The translations under genes were made by a program, and so were the position numbers. A DNA stretch of 64,000 bases. It comes from JAAFIP01 sp963775085 (GTDB lineage: Bacteria; Pseudomonadota; Gammaproteobacteria; Burkholderiales; Burkholderiaceae_C). Under the pieces are notes generated by a model that saw only the letters and a program-made list of their open reading frames with translations, was not told where the DNA came from and made no database searches. The stretch spans positions 186,001-250,000 of the forward strand of contig CAVZHO010000002.1 of assembly GCA_963775085.1 (NCBI GenBank), written 5' to 3'. Shown here one piece after another: positions 18,354 through 27,298 of the stretch (position 1 is its first letter; every line of letters starts with the position of its first letter).

Positions 18354-18593
18354 CTAGATGCCTTCTTGGTCCATTAGGTCGCGCACATGCTGGGTGGTGA
18401 TGATTTCGCCACGCGCAGGTAGCAGTGCGTATTTACTTTTGGGTTTGCTGGTTTTGGCCACTGGTGCGCTTTGCGCGCGGATGCCATCGCGCGCCAGCTT
18501 GGAGATGGCGGCGCCTATGGAGATGTGCTCGCGCTGCGCGTGCGTGCGCGCAAACGCAAAAACATCATCATCGAGGGCTAGGGTGGTGCGCAT
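18354..18593 (-). CDS. Putative VapB-type antitoxin
   Basis: A 79-residue protein beginning MRTTLALDDDVFAFARTHAQREHISIGAAISKLARDG: a ribbon-helix-helix pattern (short strand with alternating residues, then two helices) for DNA binding, followed by a basic tail that would wrap the toxin. It directly precedes the PIN-domain gene. RHH antitoxins normally repress their own promoter. The start is ATG 18593; the frame is open further upstream but that extension overlaps the Smr gene region and has no family features. Confidence 0.8.
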   Translation of the reverse strand: MRTTLALDDDVFAFARTHAQREHISIGAAISKLARDGIRAQSAPVAKTSKPKSKYALLPARGEIITTQHVRDLMDQEGI

Positions 18594-18642
18594 AGATGCA
18601 AGTTTAGCATCAAAACATAATAATAGCATCACGTGGTGTAAG

Positions 18643-19296
18643 TTACCGCAAGCTATGCGCTTGCAGCAACACCACCAGCGCCCCCGCGCCGCCTTGCACA
18701 GGCGTGGCCTGCACAAAGGCCAGCACCTGGTTTTTTTGAATCAACCAGCTGTGCACTTTGTTTTTTAGCACGGGTACTTTGCCGGGCGAGCCCAGGCCTT
18801 TGCCGTGCACTACGCGCACGCAGCGCAGGCCGTTTTTGAATGACTCACGAATGAAGCTGCCCAGGGCCTCCCGCGCCTCGTCGCTGCGCAGGTTGTGCAG
18901 GTCGATCTGGCCTTGCAGGGCCCAGTCGCCTTTGCGCAGTTTGCGTACTACGTCAGCGCCTATGCCGGGGCGGCGAAAGCTCATGCTTTCGTCTGCGTCC
19001 AGCAGGCTGCTGGTGTCCCATTCGTCGCTCATGGTCTCACTCAGAGCCTTTTGCTCGTCGCGCTGCTGCTGGGCAGGGATGGGCGCGGGTGGGTCGTAGG
19101 GCAGGTGGGTTTTGCCTTTGTGGGGTAGGGGTTTGACCTTGCCGATGGCGGTGGCAAAAATTTCTTTATCTTCACGTAGCTTTTTGGCTAGTGCGACGCG
19201 TGCCAGCTCGGCGGCCACGCGCTCAGCGGCTTGTTTGTCGATTTCTTTTTTGACGCTTTTCAGGTCGGCCAGGCTGACTAATTTGGCGGCTTTCAT
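18643..19296 (-). CDS. Smr-domain protein (putative endonuclease)
   Basis: A 217-residue protein with a charged N-terminal helix (SVKKEIDKQAAERVAAELAR), a linker, and a C-terminal Smr domain (residues ~125-215): GQIDLHNLRSDEAREAL is the LDLHG-type motif and VRVVHGKGLGSPGKVPVLKNKV is the HGKG motif. Smr domains cut branched DNA or, in the YfcN/SmrB group, mRNA at collided ribosomes. It overlaps radC by ATGA, so both are read from one message. Confidence 0.88.
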   Translation of the reverse strand: MKAAKLVSLADLKSVKKEIDKQAAERVAAELARVALAKKLREDKEIFATAIGKVKPLPHKGKTHLPYDPPAPIPAQQQRDEQKALSETMSDEWDTSSLLDADESMSFRRPGIGADVVRKLRKGDWALQGQIDLHNLRSDEAREALGSFIRESFKNGLRCVRVVHGKGLGSPGKVPVLKNKVHSWLIQKNQVLAFVQATPVQGGAGALVVLLQAHSLR

Positions 19297-19979
19297 GGTC
19301 GCCCTCCCATCAAACCCGCCTCAGCCATGGAGAACGCCGCACTGCTGCTGACGATGACGTGGTCCAGCACGCTGATATCAATCAGCCCGAGCGCGGCGCT
19401 GAGCTTGCTGGTCATGGCCACATCAGCCGGGCTGGGGCTGGGCTGACCGCTGGGGTGGTTGTGTGCCAGCACCACGGCGCTGGCCCGGTGGTGCAGGGCG
19501 CGCAGGACCACCTCACGCGGGTAGACGCTGGTGTGGGTGAGGGTGCCTCTAAAAAGCTCTTCAATACCCAGCAGCTCCTGCTGCACGTTAAAAAACAGCA
19601 CGGCAAATACTTCGTACGGCTTGCTGCCTAGGTGCAGGCGCACGTAGTCGCGCAGTTGCTGGGGGGTTTCGATGGTGGGCTTGGCCTGCAATTGCTCGGC
19701 CAGCGCGCGGCGGGCGAGTTCTAGCACGGCGACGATTTCGGTGCGTTTGGCGGGGCCCAGGCCTTTGATGCGGTTTAAGTCATCGGCAGAGGCACTTAGC
19801 AGCCCGGCCATGCCGCCAAAGCTGTCCAGCACCTCCTGTGCCATCACCAGCACGTTTTTGCCCTGAATGCCGGTGCGCAGCAGCAGGGCCAGCAGCTCGG
19901 CGTCGCCCAGGGCTTGCGGGCCGCGTGCCAGCAGTTTCTCGCGGGGGCGGGCATCGGGGGGCAGGGATTTAAGCAGCAT
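19293..19979 (-). CDS. radC: RadC-family JAB-domain protein
   Basis: A 228-residue protein of standard length for RadC. N-terminal UPF0758 helix-hairpin-helix part (ARPREKLLARGPQALGDAELLALLLRTG; NRIKGLGPAKRTEI) and C-terminal JAB/MPN domain with the metal motif HNHPSGQPSPSPAD (residues ~170-183) preceded by the catalytic Glu in GIEELFRGTL. Called a DNA-repair protein historically, but its activity is not established. Divergent from fkpB with a 76-base gap that must hold both promoters. Confidence 0.93.
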   Translation of the reverse strand: MLLKSLPPDARPREKLLARGPQALGDAELLALLLRTGIQGKNVLVMAQEVLDSFGGMAGLLSASADDLNRIKGLGPAKRTEIVAVLELARRALAEQLQAKPTIETPQQLRDYVRLHLGSKPYEVFAVLFFNVQQELLGIEELFRGTLTHTSVYPREVVLRALHHRASAVVLAHNHPSGQPSPSPADVAMTSKLSAALGLIDISVLDHVIVSSSAAFSMAEAGLMGGRP

Positions 19980-20055
19980 GGCGGTAAGTGGCTCTGGGGG
20001 TTTCTACAATAGGGGCAGCGCCATCGTGGGGTGGCAGCCCAGTTTAAGCACATTC

Positions 20056-20496
20056 ATGCCCCAAATAGTACCCAATTCATTTCTCACCCTGCATTACCGC
20101 CTAGGCGGTCCGGCGGGCGACATCATCAACACCTTTGGTGGCAAACCCGCCACGCTGTCATTGGGGGCGGGCGAGTTGTCGCCTGCGGTCGAGCTGCGTC
20201 TGCTGGGGCTGGAGGAGGGTGTGCGCTCGACGTTTAACCTGCCCGCAGGCGAGGCTTTTGGCCCACGCAACCCCGATATGCTGCAATGGGTGGCCAAAAA
20301 AATGCTCATCCAGCTAGGCGACCCGCTAGAGAAATACAACGCAGGCGATGTGGTGCAGTTTCCCACGCCCGATGGGCAAAGCCAGTATGCGGGGGCGGTG
20401 GTGCAAAGCGAAGACAGCCGGGTGCTGTTTGACTTTAACCACCCGCTGGCCGGCCAGCCGGTGACGTTTGAAGTGCATGTGATAGGAGTGCTGTAA
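20056..20496 (+). CDS. fkpB: FKBP-type peptidyl-prolyl cis-trans isomerase, SlpA type
   Basis: A 146-residue SlpA-type FKBP: LTLHYRL start of the domain, GELSPAVELRLLGLEEG and the LPAGEAFGPRNPDMLQWV insert-in-flap region characteristic of the SlpA/SlyD subgroup. It catalyses prolyl isomerisation and has chaperone activity in the cytoplasm. The start ATG at 20056 is chosen because upstream codons are in the radC promoter region. It is two bases from ispH, a conserved fkpB-ispH pairing. Confidence 0.92.
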   Translation: MPQIVPNSFLTLHYRLGGPAGDIINTFGGKPATLSLGAGELSPAVELRLLGLEEGVRSTFNLPAGEAFGPRNPDMLQWVAKKMLIQLGDPLEKYNAGDVVQFPTPDGQSQYAGAVVQSEDSRVLFDFNHPLAGQPVTFEVHVIGVL

Positions 20497-20498
20497 CC

Positions 20499-21476
20499 AT
20501 GGTGAACGAGATCCTTTTAGCCGAACCGCGTGGCTTTTGCGCAGGCGTTGATAGAGCCATTGAAATCGTCGAACGCGCGTTGCAAAAGTTTGGCCGCCCG
20601 ATCTATGTGCGCCACGAGATCGTGCACAACACCTATGTGGTGAATGAACTGAAAGCCAAGGGCGCTATATTTATAGAAGCATTGGACGACGTACCCGAAG
20701 GTGCGACGCTGGTGTTCAGCGCCCATGGAGTGCCAAAATCGGTGGAGCTTGAGGCGCAGCGAAGGGGCTTTCAGATCTTCGATGCCACCTGCCCACTGGT
20801 GACCAAGGTGCATGTAGAGGTAGCCAAGCTGCACAAAGAGGGCTACGAGTTCATCATGATCGGCCACAAAGGCCACCCCGAGGTGGAAGGCACCATGGGC
20901 CAACTGGACTATGGCATCCACTTGGTGGAAGACCTGGCAGGCGTAGTGCGTGTGCAGCCGCTGCAAACGGACAAGCTGGCGGTGGTAACGCAAACTACGC
21001 TCAGTGTGGACGATACGGCCGAGATCCATGCCGCCATACGTGCGCGCTTTCCATTGGTGCGCGAGCCCAAGCAGCAAGACATTTGTTACGCCACGCAAAA
21101 TCGCCAGGATGCGATCAAGGTCATGTCACCCCAGGTTGAACTGGTGATTGTGGTGGGCAGTACTGCCAGCTCCAACAGCAATCGATTGGCCGAGCTGGCC
21201 CGTAAATTGGGTGTAAACAGCTACATGATTGATAGTGCAGAAGAGTTGCAACCCGCCTGGTTTGAAGGTGTGAGTCGGGTCGGTCTGACCGCAGGCGCAT
21301 CGGCCCCCGAAGTGCTGGTGAAAGAAGTGATCGAGCGCATCAAGGCGCTGGGCGCGGTCGCTGTGCGCAAGATGGACGGCATCCAGGAGACCATTAAATT
21401 CCCGCTGCCCAAGGGTTTGAAGCTGGGCGGTGCTGACCATGTGATGGGCTCCAAGCTGCATGCCAGCGGAGTTTAA
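20499..21476 (+). CDS. ispH: 4-hydroxy-3-methylbut-2-enyl diphosphate reductase
   Basis: A 325-residue [4Fe-4S] reductase making IPP and DMAPP in the last step of the MEP isoprenoid pathway. Cluster ligands are in AEPRGFCAGVDRAI (Cys ~14), FDATCPLVTKVH (~Cys 98) and the later DICYATQNRQ (~Cys 199); the HGVPKSVE and GHKGHPEVEGTMGQ motifs that bind the diphosphate are present. Overlaps the next gene by 17 bases. Confidence 0.97.
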   Translation: MVNEILLAEPRGFCAGVDRAIEIVERALQKFGRPIYVRHEIVHNTYVVNELKAKGAIFIEALDDVPEGATLVFSAHGVPKSVELEAQRRGFQIFDATCPLVTKVHVEVAKLHKEGYEFIMIGHKGHPEVEGTMGQLDYGIHLVEDLAGVVRVQPLQTDKLAVVTQTTLSVDDTAEIHAAIRARFPLVREPKQQDICYATQNRQDAIKVMSPQVELVIVVGSTASSNSNRLAELARKLGVNSYMIDSAEELQPAWFEGVSRVGLTAGASAPEVLVKEVIERIKALGAVAVRKMDGIQETIKFPLPKGLKLGGADHVMGSKLHASGV

Positions 21477-22431
21477 ACCCGTGATAGCCGCAACCCGCTC
21501 CGAAATTAATAGCTTCTTACGTCGTATTGACAAGGACTACAGGCACTTTATTCTCCAAACACCGTTGTGGATAGTGCCTGGGGCCGCGCTAGGCGTGCCC
21601 TGCGCGCAGGTGTGGCTCAAACTGGAGCATCTGCAAACCGGCGGCAGCTTTAAAGCGCGCGGTGCGCTGTGGCGCTTGTTGTCCCACACGGTGCCCGCCA
21701 GTGGCGTGCTGATTGCCTCGGGCGGCAACGCGGGCATTGCCACCGCCGCAGCGGCACGCCTGCTGGGGGTGCCCTGCGAGGTGTTTTTGCCTGAAGTGTC
21801 CAGCCAGGCCAAGCGCGAACGTCTGCGTGCCCTGGGCGCGCAGGTGCGGGTGGTGGGCGCGGCCTATGCCCAGGCGTATGCCGCCTGTCTGGAGCGCCAA
21901 CAGGAAACCGGTGCGTTGCTCAACCATGCGTATGACCAAACCGAGGTCGTGGCCGGTGCAGGCACCTTGGCGGCCGAAATCGAGGCGCAGCAGGGCTTGC
22001 CGGACACGGTGTTAGTGAGCGTGGGTGGTGGTGGTTTGATCGCAGGCATGGCGGCGCACTGCCAGGGCCGTGCCAAGGTGATCGCCCTGGAGCCGCGCCT
22101 GGCACCCACTTTGTTTGAGGCGCGAAAAGCCGGTCGGCCCGTAGATGTAGCCGTTAGCGGTGTGGCCGCAGATTCGCTGGGTGCCAAACGGATCGGTGAC
22201 ATCGCCTGGCAGGTGGCGCAAACCGCCGTGCATGATGCGCTACTGCTGGAGGACGAGGCCATCCGCGCCGCCCAGTTGTGGCTGTGGCGCGAGCTGAAAC
22301 TGGCGGTAGAGCCTGCGGCAGCGTTAGGTTTGGCGGCTTTGCAAACAGGCGTTTACCGGCCACAGGCGCATGAGAGGGTCTGCCTGGTGCTATGCGGAGC
22401 CAATATCGACCCGGCCAGTTTGAATGCCTGA
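21460..22431 (+). CDS. PLP-dependent threonine/serine dehydratase-like enzyme
   Basis: A 323-residue fold-type II PLP enzyme. The PLP lysine lies in LKLEHLQTGGSFKARGA (Lys about 66), the asparagine loop is ASGGNAGIATA, and the glycine loop is VSVGGGGLIAGM; all are typical of threonine dehydratase or serine racemase-like proteins, here without the regulatory ACT domain. Residues about 15-30 (INSFLRRIDKDYRH) are encoded by a dispersed-repeat copy (21503-21550), so the N-terminus was altered or created by repeat insertion. The ATG at 21460 lies within ispH; a GTG at 21481 is an alternative start. Substrate not certain. Confidence 0.85.
   Translation: MPAEFKPVIAATRSEINSFLRRIDKDYRHFILQTPLWIVPGAALGVPCAQVWLKLEHLQTGGSFKARGALWRLLSHTVPASGVLIASGGNAGIATAAAARLLGVPCEVFLPEVSSQAKRERLRALGAQVRVVGAAYAQAYAACLERQQETGALLNHAYDQTEVVAGAGTLAAEIEAQQGLPDTVLVSVGGGGLIAGMAAHCQGRAKVIALEPRLAPTLFEARKAGRPVDVAVSGVAADSLGAKRIGDIAWQVAQTAVHDALLLEDEAIRAAQLWLWRELKLAVEPAAALGLAALQTGVYRPQAHERVCLVLCGANIDPASLNA
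21503..21550 (+). repeat. Dispersed small repeat inside the dehydratase 5' end
   Basis: AATTAATAGCTTCTTACG then TCGTATTGACAAGGACTAC: matches the AATAGC..TACGTC..ACAAGGACTA core of the intergenic copies at 36020 and 34000. It encodes the N-terminal segment of the PLP enzyme in frame. Confidence 0.75.
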
Positions 22432-22458
22432 GCCTTGCACTGAAACTACAATCACCCC

Positions 22459-23757
22459 ATGTTAGACACTACCCTCCTCCGCAAAGACCTCGACGCCGTC
22501 GTGGCGGCGCTGCAAAAGCGCAAAAATCCACAGCTCTTCCTGGATGTTGACAAGTTCAAGTCCCTGGACAGCGAGCGCAAAACCATCCAGGTGCGCACCG
22601 AAGAGTTGCAATCCAAGCGCAACAGCCTTTCCAAAACCATTGGCATGCGGAAGGCCAAAGGCGAAGGCACCGATGCCGTCATGGCCGAAGTAGCCAGCTA
22701 CAAGACCGAGCTGGAAGCCGGTGAGCTGCGCACGGCGGCCATCGTGGCCGAACTCAACGCCATGATGATGACCTTGCCCAATCTGCCGCACGCCAGTGTG
22801 CCGGTTGGGGCTGACGAGTCGGGCAACATCGAGGTGCGCAAATGGGGCACACCCAAGCAGTTTGACTTCAAGGTCAATGACCATGTGGATGTGGGTATGC
22901 CACTGGGTCTGGATGCCGACACCGGAGCCAAGCTCTCCGGCGCTCGTTTCAGTGTGCTGCGTGGGCAAATGGCGCGCCTGCATCGGGCGCTGGCGCAGTT
23001 CATGCTGGACGTGCAAACCACCGAGCACGGCTATACCGAGTGCTACACGCCCTATGTGGTGAATGCCGAAACCCTGCGCGGCACGGGCCAATTGCCCAAG
23101 TTTGAAGAAGACCTGTTTGCCGTGAGAAAAGGCGGCCAGGAAGGTGAAGGCGAGGCGCTGTACCTTATCCCTACCAGCGAAGTCACTCTGACCAATACGG
23201 TGCGCGATACGCTGTTAGCCGAGAGCGACTTGCCCATCAAGCTCACCGCCCACAGTCCATGTTTCAGGTCTGAGGCGGGCAGCTATGGGCGCGACACGCG
23301 CGGCATGATCCGCCAGCACCAGTTTGACAAGGTAGAGATGGTGCAAATCGTCCACCCCGATAAAAGCTACGAGGCGCTGGAGCAGATGACCGGCCACGCC
23401 GAAGTGATATTGCAAAAACTGGGCCTGCCCTACCGCGTGATGGCACTGTGCACCGGCGACATGGGCTTTGGCGCCACCAAAACCTACGATCTGGAGGTGT
23501 GGCTGCCTGGCCAAAATGCCTACCGCGAAATCAGCTCGGTGAGCAACTGCGAGGCCTTCCAGGCCCGCCGCATGCAAGCACGATTTAAAAACGCCCAAGG
23601 CAAAAACGAACTGGTGCACACCCTCAACGGCTCCGGTCTGGCCGTGGGCCGCGCCCTGGTGGCCGTGCTGGAGAACTACCAACATGCAGACGGCAGCGTC
23701 AGCGTACCGCCCGCCTTATGGCCATACATGGGCGGCATTACAGCCCTGAAAGCCTGA
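22459..23757 (+). CDS. serS: Seryl-tRNA synthetase
   Basis: A 432-residue class II synthetase charging tRNA-Ser and tRNA-Sec. The N-terminal long coiled-coil arm (residues ~1-110, RKTIQVRTEELQSKRNSLSK) binds the extra arm of tRNA-Ser; motif 2 (SPCFRSEAGSYGRDTRGMIRQHQFDKVE) and motif 3 (GSGLAVGRALVAVLENYQ) are visible. Full length. It is followed 33 bases later by a tRNA-Ser gene. Confidence 0.97.
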   Translation: MLDTTLLRKDLDAVVAALQKRKNPQLFLDVDKFKSLDSERKTIQVRTEELQSKRNSLSKTIGMRKAKGEGTDAVMAEVASYKTELEAGELRTAAIVAELNAMMMTLPNLPHASVPVGADESGNIEVRKWGTPKQFDFKVNDHVDVGMPLGLDADTGAKLSGARFSVLRGQMARLHRALAQFMLDVQTTEHGYTECYTPYVVNAETLRGTGQLPKFEEDLFAVRKGGQEGEGEALYLIPTSEVTLTNTVRDTLLAESDLPIKLTAHSPCFRSEAGSYGRDTRGMIRQHQFDKVEMVQIVHPDKSYEALEQMTGHAEVILQKLGLPYRVMALCTGDMGFGATKTYDLEVWLPGQNAYREISSVSNCEAFQARRMQARFKNAQGKNELVHTLNGSGLAVGRALVAVLENYQHADGSVSVPPALWPYMGGITALKA

Positions 23758-23790
23758 TAAAATACGCGCTTCGACAAAACGAAGCATTCC

Positions 23791-23878
<88 letters not shown>

Positions 23879-23890
23879 TTTCGCTTTCAG

Positions 23891-23914
23891 AACCGACCGC
23901 GCGTCGGTTTTTTT
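23891..23914 (+). terminator. Intrinsic terminator after tRNA-Ser
   Basis: AACCGAC (23891-23897) and GTCGGTT (23903-23909) form a stem with a 5-base loop CGCGC, followed by a run of T to 23914. Confidence 0.85.
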
Positions 23915-23971
23915 GTAAACCTAGTGCAAACACGCTGCGGTTCTCTGTCCTAGCAAGGCTAGACTTAGGCT

Positions 23972-25414
23972 ATGCATTCCATCCCAACCGCTGCTCACCT
24001 CAGTATGGCCACGAGTTTTGACTCCAGCTTCATGTCGCTTTCGGACGAGGATTCACAAGTCGATAAGCAGCGTGCAAACTGGATCGAAGCCCATCTGATC
24101 CATAATTTTTTCACCAACGCGCGTTTCTCCCTGCGCTCGCTTTGTGTTGCACTTTTAGTCACCCTGCTGATGCTGTATGGCCAGGTGAGCAGCCTGTGGC
24201 TGGGCATATGGACCGTGCTGGCGGTCATGTTTCTATCGCACCGATTTTGGATCATCGAACAATATAAAACGCACTACCGCAAGGCAGAGGTAGGCGCGCT
24301 GAATCGTTTTTTCCGACGCAATGGCTGGAGCTGGCCCATGGGTGGCATCGGTTGGGCCATGCTCTCGTTTTTGTATCTGGACAAAGTGCCTCTGCCCAAC
24401 CAATTTGTTTGCATCATGGTGTTGGTCGGTATGGGGGCATTTGCTGTCAGCTTTGTGGCCTCACGCCTGGACTATCTTTATTATTATGTGGATGGCTTGT
24501 GCGGGACGCTTTTGCTGGCTGAGTTATCGAGTTGGTTTTTCAGTAGCCGCCCTCTGCTCTCGGCCTACGATGTTGCTTTTGTGATATCCACCGTAACTTT
24601 CTGGATCCTGCTGCGCACGTCAGGCGCGCGCTTTCATTATGTGCATCGGCGCGGCTACGAGTTGCAATATGACAATGAGCGCCTGATTACCTCGCTTCAA
24701 GAGCAGACACAAACCGCCATGCAGGCCGTTAAAGTCAAAAACGGTCTCCTGGCCAACGCGGCCCACGACCTTCGCCAGCCGGTGCATGCGCTGGCGTTTT
24801 ATGCGGATTGGCTGCGCAATGAGCCGGAATTGTCGGCTGAGGTGATGCCCAAAATCTTGATCGCCACCGACTCGGTAAATGCGCTGTTCAATAGCCTGTT
24901 TGATTTTGCCAAGATTGAAGCCGGCGGCGTCAAGCCACAATTTTCTGCGGTCAAAGTGTGTGAGCTGATCGACGACATGCGGGTGCAGTTCAACCCTGCC
25001 GCCGTGGCTAAAAACATCAGTTTTCGCCAGCGGATTGTGCCCTGTACCGTATGGACCGATGCCATATTGATTCGGCGCGTTTTGGGCAATTTGCTGGCCA
25101 ACGCCATTCGCTATACCGAACGCGGTGGCGTGTTGCTGGCCACCCGACTGCGGCCAGGTTGCCTGTGGATAGAGGTGTGGGACACCGGCGTGGGCATTGC
25201 GCCAGAGCACCATAGTCTGGTGTTTCAGGAGTTCTACAAAGCCAAGTCCCATGAAGGAACCGAAGAAGGTTTTGGCCTGGGTCTGGCTATTGTGCAACGC
25301 CTGTCGGAAGCGTTAGGCCACCGCGTCAGCTTTGTCTCACGGCCAAACCGGGGTACCTATATGCGACTGGAAGTTAAACTGGCAAGCCCCACGGCGATGG
25401 GGGCGACAGGCTGA
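23972..25414 (+). CDS. Membrane-bound sensor histidine kinase
   Basis: A 480-residue kinase. The N-terminal half has about six membrane segments between residues 50 and 210 (LCVALLVTLLMLYGQVSSL, LGIWTVLAVMFL, GGIGWAMLSFLYL, FVCIMVLVGMGAFAVSFVA, VDGLCGTLLLAEL, VAFVISTVTFWILL) with no periplasmic sensor domain. HisKA has the phospho-accepting His265 in NAAHDLRQPVHAL; HATPase motifs are NLLANAIRYT (N box), DTGVGIAPE (G1) and GFGLGLAIVQRL (G2). The 'HDLRQPVHAL' form is typical of kinases paired with NarL-type regulators. The convergent regulator gene at 25439-26026 is the likely partner. Starts at 24005 or 24032 are also possible. Confidence 0.88.
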   Translation: MHSIPTAAHLSMATSFDSSFMSLSDEDSQVDKQRANWIEAHLIHNFFTNARFSLRSLCVALLVTLLMLYGQVSSLWLGIWTVLAVMFLSHRFWIIEQYKTHYRKAEVGALNRFFRRNGWSWPMGGIGWAMLSFLYLDKVPLPNQFVCIMVLVGMGAFAVSFVASRLDYLYYYVDGLCGTLLLAELSSWFFSSRPLLSAYDVAFVISTVTFWILLRTSGARFHYVHRRGYELQYDNERLITSLQEQTQTAMQAVKVKNGLLANAAHDLRQPVHALAFYADWLRNEPELSAEVMPKILIATDSVNALFNSLFDFAKIEAGGVKPQFSAVKVCELIDDMRVQFNPAAVAKNISFRQRIVPCTVWTDAILIRRVLGNLLANAIRYTERGGVLLATRLRPGCLWIEVWDTGVGIAPEHHSLVFQEFYKAKSHEGTEEGFGLGLAIVQRLSEALGHRVSFVSRPNRGTYMRLEVKLASPTAMGATG

Positions 25415-25438
25415 ACCGATGTTGCTCGGTTCACAGGG

Positions 25439-26026
25439 TTAGACGATACCGTGACTGCGGGCCCAGTAGGTGGCTTGGGTGCGGCTTTTCACATCCAGGC
25501 GGCGAAACAGCCGCCACAGATGGACTTTGACGGTATGTTCGCTGATGCCCAGTTGCTCGGCAATGTCACGGTTCGACAAACCATCGTCCAGGAGTTTGAG
25601 CAATTGCTTTTGGCGTTTGGAGAGTTTTTCGTTTTCTGCGGGGCCTTCCCCAAAATCGCTCTCAGGTGTTACCAAGGCACGCAACGATTGGGAGAGGTGA
25701 GTGGCTCCGGCAGACTTTTCCAGATACAGGTCGGCACCCGCTTCAATCGCCAAGTCTTCATAGTCGCTGGCGGGAGAGGCCGAGAGTACAACCAAAGGAA
25801 CCTTGGGGTAGGCGGCGCGAACTTCACGCACACCAGACACGCCATGCGTGTCGGGCAGCTTTAAATCCAGGCAGATCATCTCAGGCGTACCGTGTATGGC
25901 AACGTTTTGAGCAATAGCGCCCACGCGATCCATTTCCACAATAGTGCATGCAGACTTGATTCGGCGAAACAGCATTACTACAGCTTCGCGCATCAAGGGG
26001 TGGTCATCAACAACAAATATCAGCAT
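25439..26026 (-). CDS. NarL/FixJ-family response regulator
   Basis: A 195-residue regulator: receiver domain with DD at 7-8 (FVVDDHPLMREA), phospho-accepting Asp54 (ICLDLKLPD), Thr/Ser switch (VVLSASPA) and Lys (LYLEKSAGA), then a LuxR-type helix-turn-helix (LSKRQKQLLKLLDDGLSNRDIAEQLGISEHTVKVHLWRLF, quoted in parts). It faces the histidine kinase gene tail to tail with 24 bases between them, and lies downstream of trpS on the same strand. Target genes not known. Confidence 0.9.
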   Translation of the reverse strand: MLIFVVDDHPLMREAVVMLFRRIKSACTIVEMDRVGAIAQNVAIHGTPEMICLDLKLPDTHGVSGVREVRAAYPKVPLVVLSASPASDYEDLAIEAGADLYLEKSAGATHLSQSLRALVTPESDFGEGPAENEKLSKRQKQLLKLLDDGLSNRDIAEQLGISEHTVKVHLWRLFRRLDVKSRTQATYWARSHGIV

Positions 26027-26090
26027 GGTTTTTTGATTGAAAAGTAGTACAGTAGTTCAAGTTTATGGGTAACAATTCGCTGCAATTTAC

Positions 26091-27296
26091 TCAATAGTTC
26101 AATCCAATGGCAGTTCGGACATGGTACATCGTTTCCTGTGCGAAACGTTTCGCACTGGCACAGCCTGCGTCCACAATTTCCCTTACTACCTTTGGATTAT
26201 CTACATATTGTTGCGCTCGTGCAAGTATCGGTTGCTGCTCTGCCAATATGGCATCGCTGACGGTTTTTTTGCATTCAATGCAGCCTATTCCCGCCGTGGT
26301 GCAACCCTGGGTCACCCACTGCTTGCGCGTATCGTCCGAGTACACCAGATGGAATTGCCATACGGGACATTTGGCCGGATCGCCTTTGTCGGTGCGTTTG
26401 ACGCGGGCCGGGTCCGTGGGCATTTCGCGGATTTTTTTCTCGGTGCTGGCGGCGCTCTCGCGCATGGCGATGCTATTGCCGTAGCTCTTGCTCATCTTGC
26501 GGCCATCCAGACCGGGGAGTTTGCTGGCGTTAGTGAGTAGTACCTGCGGCTCGATCAAGACAGCCTTGCCTTTACCACTGACAAATGAGGTCAGCAAAGC
26601 ATGCTGGTCGGCGCTGAGATCTGGAAATTTGGCTAAAAACCCCGGCAGTTTTTGCAGCATGGATTCATCACCCAACTCCTGGCGCTTTTTGGCCATGCTG
26701 TTCAAATAACGCGCATCTTCCTTGGGCCAGGTGGCCAGCAAAGCGGCGATGCGCTGGGCATCGTCGCCCCGGCGGCCATACAGGTCGTTAAAGCGGCGTG
26801 CGGTCTCGCGCGTCAGCTCTACATGGCTGGACTGGTCTTCACCCACGGGCACGAAGTGCGCACGGTACATCAAAATATCAGCCGCTTGCAAGAGCGGGTA
26901 GCCCAAAAAGCCGTAGGTGGAGAGGTCTTTGTCTTTGAGCTGGATCTGTTGGTCTTTGTAGGTGGGCACGCGCTCCAGCCAGCTCAGTGGGGTGCCCATG
27001 GCCAGCAGGGTAAACAGTTCTGCGTGCTCGGGCATGCGGCTTTGCAGAAAGATCGTGCACTGGTTGGGGTCCAGCCCGGCGGCCAGCCAGTCGATCACCA
27101 TCTCATAGACGTTTTGTTCGATGATTTCGCGGTTGTCATAGTGGGTGGTCAGTGCATGCCAGTCGGCAACAAAATAAAAGCAATCCATCTCGGACTGCAG
27201 TCGCACCCAGTTTTTCAGCGCGCCATGGTAGTGGCCCAGATGCAATGCGCCAGTGGGGCGCATGCCAGATAAAACGCGCTGTTTTGCTTCACTCAT
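26091..27296 (-). CDS. trpS: Tryptophanyl-tRNA synthetase
   Basis: A 401-residue class I synthetase, a little longer than the common 330-residue form. HIGH-like motif is GALHLGHYHGAL (residues 16-27) and KMSKS is GRKMSKSYGN (~residues 255-264). About 60 extra residues between the catalytic core and C-terminus contain a four-Cys set (KCPVWQFHL...TTAGIGCIECKKTV) as in the beta-proteobacterial long form. Follows the M50 protease gene with a 2-base gap. Confidence 0.96.
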   Translation of the reverse strand: MSEAKQRVLSGMRPTGALHLGHYHGALKNWVRLQSEMDCFYFVADWHALTTHYDNREIIEQNVYEMVIDWLAAGLDPNQCTIFLQSRMPEHAELFTLLAMGTPLSWLERVPTYKDQQIQLKDKDLSTYGFLGYPLLQAADILMYRAHFVPVGEDQSSHVELTRETARRFNDLYGRRGDDAQRIAALLATWPKEDARYLNSMAKKRQELGDESMLQKLPGFLAKFPDLSADQHALLTSFVSGKGKAVLIEPQVLLTNASKLPGLDGRKMSKSYGNSIAMRESAASTEKKIREMPTDPARVKRTDKGDPAKCPVWQFHLVYSDDTRKQWVTQGCTTAGIGCIECKKTVSDAILAEQQPILARAQQYVDNPKVVREIVDAGCASAKRFAQETMYHVRTAIGLNY

Positions 27297-27298
27297 AT

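Noticed and set aside
20664..20690. Repeat-like GCTATATTTATAGAAGC inside ispH
   Set aside because: The encoded GAIFIEALDDVPEG is the conserved IspH sequence, so the resemblance is chance.
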